Positions 7,831 to 13,936 of a stretch of DNA of 16,859 bases are shown piece after piece. The stretch spans positions 1-16,859 of the forward strand of contig CAZYGI010000075.1 in assembly GCA_964647255.1 (NCBI GenBank), read 5' to 3'. Every line of letters starts with the position of its first letter. Within the stretch, counting starts at the first letter, position 1. The notes under the pieces were generated by a model. It searched no databases, was not told the DNA's origin, and saw only the letters and a program-made list of their open reading frames with translations. A program made the translations under genes and the position numbers. Source of the DNA: CAWJEL01 sp964647255. GTDB taxonomy: Bacteria; Chloroflexota; Anaerolineae; CG2-30-64-16.

Positions 7831-7877
7831 GGTCTCGCTGTGTCAGACCTTTAGGGTCTCGCAGACCCTAAAGGTCT
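7818..7877. repeat. AGACCTTTAGGGTCT repeat cluster: two direct copies and one inverted
   Basis: AGACCTTTAGGGTCT occurs at 7821..7835 and 7845..7859, each within a 21-bp direct repeat that begins at GTC and ends at CGC. The reverse complement occurs at 7863..7877. The second and third copies form a perfect 15-bp stem with a 3-nt CGC loop. The cluster falls between larA and the ECF operon and may serve as a bidirectional terminator; it also contains the larA stop codon. Confidence 0.85.
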
Positions 7878-7908
7878 TCATGCTTGGTCTACAAGACCGT
7901 TTTGTGTT

Positions 7909-8682
7909 ATGCTCTTGCCGATGAACTGGCCCTGCGAGGCTGGACGGGAGATAGCACCCATTTTCGAGATCAACGATTTGCATTATGTCTACGGCGGCGC
8001 CCGCCCCGTCGAGGCCTTGCGCGGGATTGACCTGGAGATTCGTGCGGGCGAGTATGTAGCGATCGTCGGCGCCAACGGCTCGGGCAAGTCCACGCTGGTG
8101 CGCCATCTGAACGGCTTGCTGATCCCGGCGCGCGGCTTCGTGCGCGTGCTCGGCCGCGACACGCGCGATCCGGCCCAGCTCAAGGCGATTCGCCAGGCCG
8201 TGCAGATGGTCTTTCAGCAGCCCGACACGCAGATCGTTGCGACCACGGTCGAGGAAGACACCGCCTTCGGCCCGGAGAATTTCGGCGTCGCGGAGGCAGA
8301 GCTGCCCGCGCGTGTGCAGGATGCGCTGCGCACGGTCGGGATGTGGGGGCAGCGGACCCGGCCGCCGCACCTGCTGTCGTCCGGGCAGAAGCAGCGCATC
8401 GCCATCGCCGGCGCGCTGGCGGTCAAGCCGCAGGCGCTCCTGCTCGACGAGGCGACGGCGATGCTCGATCCGGCCGGCTGCGCGGCCGTGCTCGAAACGC
8501 TCCGCACCCTGCACGGCCGCGGGACGACCATCGTGACGATCACCCACGAGATGGCTGAGGCGGCTGAGGCGGAGCGCGTCATCGTGCTCGACCGCGGCCG
8601 CGTCGCCCTGGACGGGACCCCGCGGGACATCTTCGCCCGTGTGGATGCGGCTGGGTCTGCCCGCGTGTCTGACGGCGGATGA
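7909..8682 (+). CDS. ecfA1: ECF transporter ATPase, first copy (EcfA1-like), C-terminus out of frame
   Basis: 257-residue ABC ATPase that would energise the ECF vitamin transporter with the downstream ATPase and EcfT. Visible motifs are Walker A GANGSGKST (54-62), Q-loop FQQPDTQ (102-108), an LSSGQ signature (146-150), Walker B ALLLDEAT (166-173) and H-loop ITHE with His203. The EcfA-type VEEDTAFGPEN block is present. The expected C-terminal tail (GLPACLTADELLAALGPYL) is encoded just downstream but in the next reading frame (8645 onwards), so this protein ends early with an unrelated ARVSDGG tail and is about 20 residues shorter than usual. Two in-frame ATGs (7909 and 7921) are possible; neither has a clear Shine-Dalgarno. 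TATGCT at 7908..7913 could be a weak -10 box, in which case the 7921 start would be nearly leaderless. Confidence 0.88.
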   Translation: MLLPMNWPCEAGREIAPIFEINDLHYVYGGARPVEALRGIDLEIRAGEYVAIVGANGSGKSTLVRHLNGLLIPARGFVRVLGRDTRDPAQLKAIRQAVQMVFQQPDTQIVATTVEEDTAFGPENFGVAEAELPARVQDALRTVGMWGQRTRPPHLLSSGQKQRIAIAGALAVKPQALLLDEATAMLDPAGCAAVLETLRTLHGRGTTIVTITHEMAEAAEAERVIVLDRGRVALDGTPRDIFARVDAAGSARVSDGG

Positions 8683-9964
8683 GCTGCTGGCAGCGCTTGG
8701 CCCATACCTCAGAAGCATAAGAACCTCTCCCCCCTCCCCCCCGCCCTCGCCGGATGTGGGGGAGGCAGACGCTCCCTCTCCCTCGCCGGATGCGGGGGCG
8801 GCAGACGCTCCCCCGCCCTCGCCAGATGCGGGGGCGGCAGACGCTCCCCCGCCCTCGCCGGATGCAGGGGCGGCAGACGCTCCCTCTCCCTCGCCGGATG
8901 CGGGGGCGGCAGGCGCTCCCCCTCCCTCGCCGGATGCAGGGGCGGCAGACGCTCCCCCATCCTCGCTGGATGCAGGGGCGGTAGACGCTCCCCCGCCCTC
9001 GCCGGATGCAGGGACGGCAGACGCTCCCCCTCCCTCGCCGGATGCGGGGGCGGCAGGCGCTCCCCCTCCCTCGCAGGGAGGGGGTCGGGGGGTAGGTGAA
9101 CGTCCCACGGAGGCCGCCATCCGGGTGCAGGATTTACAGCACACCTATCTGCGCGGGCTGCCGTTCGAGACCACCGCGCTGCACGGCGCCACGCTCGCGA
9201 TCGGCCGCGGGGAGATCACGGGGCTGATCGGGCAGACCGGCTCCGGGAAATCCACGCTGATGCAGCACCTCAACGGGCTGATGCGCCCGCAGGCCGGCCA
9301 CGTGATCGTCGAAGGCCGCGATCTGGCCGACCCGGCTACGGACGCGCGGGCGATCCGGCGGATCGTCGCGATGCTCTTTCAGCAGCCCGAGGATCAGCTC
9401 TTCGAGCGGTACGTGGGCGACGACGTCGCCTTCGGCCCGCGGCAGATGGGTCTGGACCGCGCCGAAGTGCGCCGCCGCGTGGCCGCCGCAATGGATGCGG
9501 TGGGCCTCGGCTTCGAGGCCTTCAAGGACCGGCTGACGCAGGGCCTGTCCGGCGGCGAACGCCGGCGGGCTGCGCTGGCCGGCGTCCTCTCGCTCGACTC
9601 CCCGATCCTCGTCGCCGATGAGCCGACCGCCGGGCTCGACCCCCGCGGCCGCGCCGAGGTGCTGGACATCTTCCGCCGGTTGCACCGGGAAGGGAAGACC
9701 GTCATCTTCACCTCCCACCGCATGGGCGATGTCGCCGCGCTCTGCGATCACGTCGTGGCGCTAGCCGGGGGCCGGACGGTCGCCGCCGGCCCGGTGCGCG
9801 ACGTTCTGGGCCGGCCGGCGCTGATCGAACAACACGGCTTGCCCGCGCCCGCGCTGGCCGTGCTGGCCGCCAGGCTGCGCGCCGCAGGCTGGGCGATCCC
9901 GGACGGCGCGATGACGGTGGACGAGTTGAGCGCCTCATTAGGGGGACAGCTTGGAAGACTTTGA
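8639..9964 (+). CDS. ecfA2: ECF transporter ATPase, second copy (EcfA2-like), with minisatellite-encoded N-terminal extension
   Basis: The ATPase core lies at about 9125..9964 and has Walker A GQTGSGKST, Q-loop FQQPEDQ, LSGGE signature, Walker B ILVADEPTAGLD and H-loop TSHRM. It pairs with the first ATPase to form the EcfA1-EcfA2 motor. The open frame runs back to GTG 8639 (ATG at 8645), through the displaced C-terminal tail of the first ATPase and a low-complexity APPPSPDAGAAD linker made of 36-bp repeats. A more conventional start is GTG 9125, 11 nt after GGAGG (9109..9113), giving 279 residues, the normal EcfA length. Which start is used cannot be decided here. If the long form is made, a linker of about 110 residues joins fragments of both ATPases. 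The stop overlaps the EcfT start region. Confidence 0.85.
   Translation: MWMRLGLPACLTADELLAALGPYLRSIRTSPPSPPPSPDVGEADAPSPSPDAGAADAPPPSPDAGAADAPPPSPDAGAADAPSPSPDAGAAGAPPPSPDAGAADAPPSSLDAGAVDAPPPSPDAGTADAPPPSPDAGAAGAPPPSQGGGRGVGERPTEAAIRVQDLQHTYLRGLPFETTALHGATLAIGRGEITGLIGQTGSGKSTLMQHLNGLMRPQAGHVIVEGRDLADPATDARAIRRIVAMLFQQPEDQLFERYVGDDVAFGPRQMGLDRAEVRRRVAAAMDAVGLGFEAFKDRLTQGLSGGERRRAALAGVLSLDSPILVADEPTAGLDPRGRAEVLDIFRRLHREGKTVIFTSHRMGDVAALCDHVVALAGGRTVAAGPVRDVLGRPALIEQHGLPAPALAVLAARLRAAGWAIPDGAMTVDELSASLGGQLGRL
8735..9075 (+). repeat. 36-bp minisatellite, eight full units plus partial ends, in frame with ecfA2
   Basis: Full units begin at 8771, 8807, 8843, 8879, 8915, 8951, 8987 and 9023, each 36 bp, with partial units before and after. 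A unit starts GCTCCCCC, contains CCTCGCCGGATGC and ends GGGGCGGCAGAC. It encodes a 12-residue Pro/Ser/Asp/Ala/Gly unit (APPPSPDAGAAD). Units differ at a few positions, mostly the CCCCCTCC segment and GCGGG/GCAGG. The right end runs into CCCTCCCTCGCAGGGAGGGGG, resembling a G/C-rich REP-type element, which may be the seed of the expansion. Confidence 0.9.
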
Positions 9965-10838
9965 GCTGATGCGGCACGTGACGATCGGCCAATATCTGCC
10001 GACGGGTTCGCTCGTCCACCGGCTTGACCCGCGCACCAAGATCATCGGGCTGGGCCTGCTGGTCGTTGCCGTCGCGATCCTGGCGCCCGCGTCGGCGGCC
10101 CTGGCCGGGCTCGCGCTGGCCGTGGCGCTGATCGCGGTCGCGCGGCTGCCGCTGGGCTATGCGCTGGGCGGGCTCCGGCCGGCGCTGCCGATCCTGCTCC
10201 TGCTGGCCGTGCTGCTGCTCGCCTTCGGCTGGGGCATCCCGCCGGACCAGCAGTGCGCGACGCTGTGGGCGGGGTGGATCATCCACATCACGACGTGCTC
10301 GGTGCAGGCCGTCATCACCATGCTGGCCCGGCTGATGGCGTTGATGCTGCTGACCAGCCTGCTGACGCTGACGACCCCGATCACCGACCTGACGCACGGC
10401 GTCGAAAGCCTGCTGCGGCCGTTTCAGCGCATCGGCCTGCCCGCGCACGAGCTGGCGCTGACCCTGGCGCTGGCGCTGCGCTTCGTGCCGACCCTCGCCG
10501 AGACGCTGGAGAAGATCCTGAAGGCGCAGGCGGCCCGGGGGGCCGACATCCGGATGGGCGCCAACCCGGTGCAGCGGACGCGCGCCATGCTGCCGGTGCT
10601 GGTGCCGCTGTTCATCACCACGCTCCGGCGGTCGGAGTCGCTGGCCGAGGCGATGGAAGCGCGCGGCTACACCGGCGGCAGCGGCCGCAGCCACTACGTG
10701 CGGCTTGACTTCAAGGCCGCCGACGCGGCCGCGCTGCTCGTGGTGGCCGCGCTGATCGCCGGGCTGTTCCTGCTCCCCTTCCGCGCGGCGGATCAGGCCG
10801 GGCTTGCCGTGCTTGCAGAAATGGCTGGGAATCATTAG
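9951..10838 (+). CDS. ecfT: ECF transporter transmembrane subunit EcfT (CbiQ family)
   Basis: 295-residue integral membrane coupling subunit that links the two ATPases to the substrate-binding S component. Five or so hydrophobic segments are visible (for example IIGLGLLVVAVAILA, ALPILLLLAVLLLAF and the C-terminal AALLVVAALIAGLFLL). The two cytoplasmic coupling-helix motifs expected of EcfT are present as AQAARGAD and AMEARGYTGG, which dock in the ATPase grooves. The TTG start at 9951 has an AGGGGGA Shine-Dalgarno (9940..9946) a few bases upstream and overlaps the ecfA2 stop by 14 nt. ATG 9969 is the alternative. The tight overlap indicates translation coupled to ecfA2. Confidence 0.92.
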   Translation: MEDFELMRHVTIGQYLPTGSLVHRLDPRTKIIGLGLLVVAVAILAPASAALAGLALAVALIAVARLPLGYALGGLRPALPILLLLAVLLLAFGWGIPPDQQCATLWAGWIIHITTCSVQAVITMLARLMALMLLTSLLTLTTPITDLTHGVESLLRPFQRIGLPAHELALTLALALRFVPTLAETLEKILKAQAARGADIRMGANPVQRTRAMLPVLVPLFITTLRRSESLAEAMEARGYTGGSGRSHYVRLDFKAADAAALLVVAALIAGLFLLPFRAADQAGLAVLAEMAGNH

Positions 10839-10865
10839 ACTTTAGCGATGAGAGGAAATTGACGC

Positions 10866-10937
10866 TGTCATCCTGAGGCCGGGTCCCTGACAGCGATGAA
10901 CGGCGCAAGGTCGTCAGGCCGAAGGATTTCTTTTCAG
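10866..10937. repeat. MITE-like intergenic element remnant (copy D)
   Basis: TGTCATCCTGAGGC (10866..10879) is followed by CCGAAGGATTTCTT (about 10919..10932), the left-arm pieces of the same element family as at 1317 and 12450. It fills the 150-bp spacer between ecfT and the S-component gene. I see no riboswitch there. Confidence 0.45.
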
Positions 10938-10988
10938 CCAGTTATTTCTTTCGCTCATCCATCTCTGTCTGCAAAAAGGACGTCTGCT

Positions 10989-11552
10989 ATGAAACTCACC
11001 ACACGTCAAATCGTCGTCGCCGCCCTGCTGGGCGCGATCACCATCGTCCTGGGGGTCACGCGCCTCGGCTTTATCGGCCCGTTCCCGCCCCTGCTGATGG
11101 TCAGCGCGACCATCTTGCCGATCCCCGCGATCATCGGCGGGATTTTGGGGGGGCCGGTGGTCGGCCTGCTCATCGGGCTGATCTTTGGGCTGACGAGCTG
11201 GCTGCAAGCCCCGACCGAGGCGCCGCCCGCAAACTTGTGGTTCACAAACCCACTGGTCTCGGTGCTGCCCCGCCTCTTCATCGGCGTGACCGCGGCCTAT
11301 GCCTACCTCGCCCTGCGCAAGGCCAACGAGGTGCTGGCGCAGGCCGTCGCCGCGCTGGTGGGCACCCTGACCAACACCGTGCTGGTCGTCGGCATGATCG
11401 TCCTCTGGAAATACGCCGCGCTGGCCGTCCTGCTGCCCGCTGTGCTGCCGAACGTGATCGCCGAACCGATCGTCGCGATCATCATCGTCGTCGCGGTCGT
11501 CTCGGCCTGGAAGGGGATCGAGGTCGGCCGCCGGCGCGGGTCATCGGTGTAA
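10989..11552 (+). CDS. ECF transporter S component, probably pantothenate-type
   Basis: 187-residue hydrophobic protein with about six membrane segments, of the general ECF S-component family that includes PanT and FolT. Visible blocks are the N-terminal TRQIVVAALLGAITIVLG with the small-residue helix that contacts EcfT, the LPIPAIIGGILGGPVVGLLIGLIFGLTSWL region, and NPLVSVLPRLFIGVTAAYAYLALRK. ATG 10989 is preceded by AAGGA (10976..10980) at 8 nt; extension to 10896 lacks support and runs through repeat DNA. The next gene, a pantothenate kinase, starts 2 nt after its stop, so pantothenate is the most economical substrate guess. The specificity is inference from context, not from residues. Confidence 0.85.
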   Translation: MKLTTRQIVVAALLGAITIVLGVTRLGFIGPFPPLLMVSATILPIPAIIGGILGGPVVGLLIGLIFGLTSWLQAPTEAPPANLWFTNPLVSVLPRLFIGVTAAYAYLALRKANEVLAQAVAALVGTLTNTVLVVGMIVLWKYAALAVLLPAVLPNVIAEPIVAIIIVVAVVSAWKGIEVGRRRGSSV

Positions 11553-11554
11553 CC

Positions 11555-12361
11555 ATGTTGCTCTGCACTGACATCGGGAACACCAACATCAAGCTCGGTC
11601 TCTTCGACGGCGACCGGCTGCGCTGCCGCTGGCGGATCGCCACCGACCGCGCGCGGCTCGCCGACGAGTACGCCATGCTCCTACTCAACCTGCTGGCCGC
11701 GGAGGAGCTGAGCCGCGCCGACATGACGGGCTGCGCGATCTCGTCCGTCGTGCCGGGGCTGACCCAGGAGTTCGGCGACCTGTCCCGGCGCTACGTCGGC
11801 CAGGAGCCGCTCATCGTCACGCCGGACACCCCGACCGGGATGGCGATCAAGACCGATTACCCGCAGGAAGTCGGCAGCGACCTGATCGTGAACGCGGTCG
11901 CCGCGCGGGAGCGGTACGGCGCGCCCGCCATCGTGATCGGCTTCGGCACCGCAACCACCTTCAGCGTGGTGTCGGCCGGGGGCGATTTCGAAGGCGTCGC
12001 CATCGCGCCGGGCATCCTCACCGGCGCGGAATCCCTCTTCCGCGCCGCCGCGCTGCTGCCGCAGGTCGCCCTGGCCCGACCGCCGCATGCGACCGGCAAA
12101 AACACGATCCATTCGCTGCAATCCGGCGTGCTGTTCGGCTACGCCGGGCTGGTGGAAGGGCTGATCCGCCGGCTCCGGGCCGAGGTGGGCGAACACGCGC
12201 ACGTCGTCGCGACCGGCGGGCTGGCCGAGCTGATCGCCCGCGAGGCGCCCCTCATCCAGGCGGTCGAGCCGGACCTGACGCTGTTCGGCCTGCGGCTGAT
12301 CTACGAACGGAATCGTGCGGCGCTTGCGAATGGGCAAGGGAGTTCCCGCTTGTCATTCTGA
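11555..12361 (+). CDS. coaX: Type III pantothenate kinase (CoaX), with altered cation-site residue
   Basis: 268 residues of the ASKHA-fold kinase that phosphorylates pantothenate, the first step to coenzyme A. The N-terminal DIGNTNIKLG loop (Asp6) for ATP is intact, as are SSVVPGL, the catalytic Asp109 within GSDL, GTATTF (131-136), APGI (151-154) and Thr184. Departures from the family are striking: GADR is GSDL (Arg110 to Leu), the (V/I)DFGTATTFD block reads IGFGTATTFS, so the monovalent-cation Asp at 129 is Gly (codon GGC, 11939..11941) and a later Asp is Ser, and GGAIAPG is GVAIAPG. Either a lineage variant with changed cation use or a weakened enzyme. It starts 2 nt after the S-component stop. 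The TGA stop lies in a TGTCATTCTGAG repeat, which also supplies the last three residues. Confidence 0.9.
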   Translation: MLLCTDIGNTNIKLGLFDGDRLRCRWRIATDRARLADEYAMLLLNLLAAEELSRADMTGCAISSVVPGLTQEFGDLSRRYVGQEPLIVTPDTPTGMAIKTDYPQEVGSDLIVNAVAARERYGAPAIVIGFGTATTFSVVSAGGDFEGVAIAPGILTGAESLFRAAALLPQVALARPPHATGKNTIHSLQSGVLFGYAGLVEGLIRRLRAEVGEHAHVVATGGLAELIAREAPLIQAVEPDLTLFGLRLIYERNRAALANGQGSSRLSF

Positions 12362-12596
12362 GACCCCCATGCCGCGTTGGTGCCATGCGCCCGGCAAGAA
12401 ACTCATGGGCGAGAGATGCTTCGGCACTTGATTCCAAGAGTCTAGCGATTGTCATCCTGAGCGGATAAGCTTCACGGATTGGTGCGGTCTATGAGCTTAC
12501 TCGTGCCTCAGCATGACAATTCGACGGTTGTGGACAGAGCGAAGGATCTCGTTCCACCGCGGAGTTTCTAAGCGGTTCCCGTTTGTCATTCTGAAC
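12351..12596. repeat. Cluster of MITE-like element remnants (copies B and C)
   Basis: TGTCATTCTGAG (12351..12362) overlaps the coaX stop. A compact full copy follows: TGTCATCCTGAGCGG (12450..12464) to CTCAGCATGACA (12507..12518), 69 bp with imperfect inverted ends. Then GCGAAGGATCTCG (12539..12551) and TGTCATTCTGAAC (12584..12596) mark a further copy, with GGAAGAATCTCATCTC near 12655..12670 as its inner piece. The 390-bp stretch 12362..12751 holds these remnants and the prfB promoter, and no convincing gene. Confidence 0.6.
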
Positions 12597-12704
12597 GGGT
12601 TAACGGCGCTATTTCCGTTTAGGCGAGAGGCCAGTGAGCGCGCAGCATCCTTTAGGAAGAATCTCATCTCAGAACACCCTTTTTATGCGTCCTTCGGGCA
12701 GGCG

Positions 12705-12713
12705 TGGTATACT
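12705..12713 (+). promoter_or_regulatory. Predicted extended -10 promoter of prfB
   Basis: TGGTATACT reads as a TG-N extended -10 element with TATACT (12708..12713, 5/6 to TATAAT), 39 nt ahead of the prfB ATG. No good -35 is seen at the usual spacing (ATGCGT at 12685), as is acceptable for extended -10 promoters. Confidence 0.45.
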
Positions 12714-12751
12714 CACCCCACGATCCGTATCTACGTGAGGTAAAGAATATC

Positions 12752-13859
12752 ATGGAAGAAATTCGCGAACAACTTGCCACCCTGGCGCGCCAAATCGAGA
12801 CGATGCGGAGGCGTCTTTGACTTAGCGGGCAAAGAGACTGAGCTTGCCCGGCTGGAGGCGCAATCCGCCAGCCCCGAAATCTGGAACGACCCCCAGGCCG
12901 CACGCACCGTCATGCGCGACCTCTCCAGCTTGCGGGACCAGGTGTCCACCTGGAATGCCCTCACGCAGGACGTGGGCGATGCGCGAGAGATCCTCGAGCT
13001 GGCCGCAGAGTCCGAAGACGAAGGCCTGTTGGCCCAGGTGGCGGCCGACTGCGAGCAGATCACCAAGCGCTACAACGACCTGGAATTCCAATTGGCGCTC
13101 GGCGGCCCGTACGACCGCAACGACGCGATCCTCTCCATCCACGCGGGCGTCGGCGGCACCGAGGCGCAGGACTGGGCCGAGATGCTGATGCGCATGTATC
13201 TGCGCTGGATCGAGCGGCGCAAGTACGACAGCCTGATGACCAACCTGCTGGAGGGCGAGGAAGCCGGCATCAAGACGGTGACGATCGAGGTCAGCGGCCC
13301 CTTCGCCTACGGCTACCTCAAGGCCGAGCGCGGGGTGCACCGCCTGGTGCGCATCAGCCCGTTCGACGCCTCCGCGCGGCGCCACACCTCGTTCGCGCTG
13401 GTCGAAGTGCTGCCCGTCTTGAACGACGACATCGAGGTCGAGATCAACCCGGACGACATCAAGATGGACGTCTACCGGTCGGGCGGCGCGGGCGGCCAGC
13501 ACATGCAGAAGAACTCGACCGCGGTCCGGCTGACGCACATCCCCACCGGCATCGTCGTCACCTGCCAGAACGAACGCAGCCAGCTTCAGAACCGCGAGTC
13601 GGCGATGCGGGTGCTGCGCGGCAAGCTGGTGGATCTCGAGCTCCAACGGCGCGAGGAAGAACAGGCGCGGCTCAAGGGCAAACACGTCGAGGCCGGCTGG
13701 GGCAACCAGATCCGCTCCTACGTCCTCCAGCCGTACCAGATGGTGAAGGACCTGCGCACCGAGGTCGAGACAGGCAACACCACCGCCGTGCTGGACGGCG
13801 AGATTGACCTGTTCATCGAGGCATGGCTGAAGGACCAGGTCGGCGCGGACGAAGGATGA
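12752..13859 (+). CDS. prfB: Peptide chain release factor 2, expressed by programmed +1 frameshift
   Basis: RF2 ends translation at UGA and UAA codons by recognising the stop in the A site and hydrolysing peptidyl-tRNA. Translation begins at ATG 12752 (GAGG at 12736..12739 upstream) and runs 22 codons to an in-frame TGA at 12818..12820. The segment AGG CGT CTT TGA C is the canonical prfB slippery site with an internal Shine-Dalgarno-like AGG. A +1 shift on CTT resumes at GAC 12819, giving about 368 residues, normal for RF2. The SPF stop-recognition tripeptide (202-204) identifies RF2 rather than RF1, and GGAGGQ with the catalytic GGQ at 247-249 is intact. The shift senses RF2 level: low RF2 lets the ribosome pause at UGA and slip. 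An unaware gene caller would start too late, for example at 12774, in the wrong N-terminal frame. Confidence 0.97.
12809..12821 (+). promoter_or_regulatory. prfB programmed +1 frameshift site (AGG-CGT-CTT-TGA-C)
   Basis: Zero-frame stop TGA at 12818..12820 preceded by CTT (12815..12817) with AGG at 12809..12811 as the stimulatory Shine-Dalgarno-like element, 3 nt before the CTT codon. The base after TGA is C, the poor termination context expected for autoregulation. Confidence 0.97.
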
Positions 13860-13882
13860 CCTATCCCAGCGCGACGAGCATC

Positions 13883-13910
13883 CTGAGCGGAGCTGCCGCC
13901 CTCCGCTCAG
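13883..13910 (+). terminator. Hairpin downstream of prfB
   Basis: Perfect 10-bp arms CTGAGCGGAG (13883..13892) and CTCCGCTCAG (13901..13910) enclose an 8-nt loop, 24 nt after the stop. The flanks (GCATCCTGAGCGG and CTCAGCGTGCTGACA) suggest it is a shrunken copy of the MITE-like element family. A short T-rich stretch (ATCATCTTTC) follows from 13919, so it could act as a weak terminator. Confidence 0.5.
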
Positions 13911-13936
13911 CGTGCTGACATCATCTTTCTGCGACC

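Noticed and set aside
7843..9144. 433-residue minus-strand open frame rich in SGEGGGASAAPA repeats
   Set aside because: It is open only because the 36-bp minisatellite and high-GC ATPase gene lack stops in this frame; the part opposite ecfA1 shows no domain.
10839..10988. Possible vitamin riboswitch ahead of the S-component gene
   Set aside because: The sequence is mostly a repeat-element remnant; I could not find conserved riboswitch cores such as those for TPP, cobalamin or FMN.
12822..13685. 287-residue open frame antisense to prfB
   Set aside because: Shadow of the RF2 gene, no motif or start signal.
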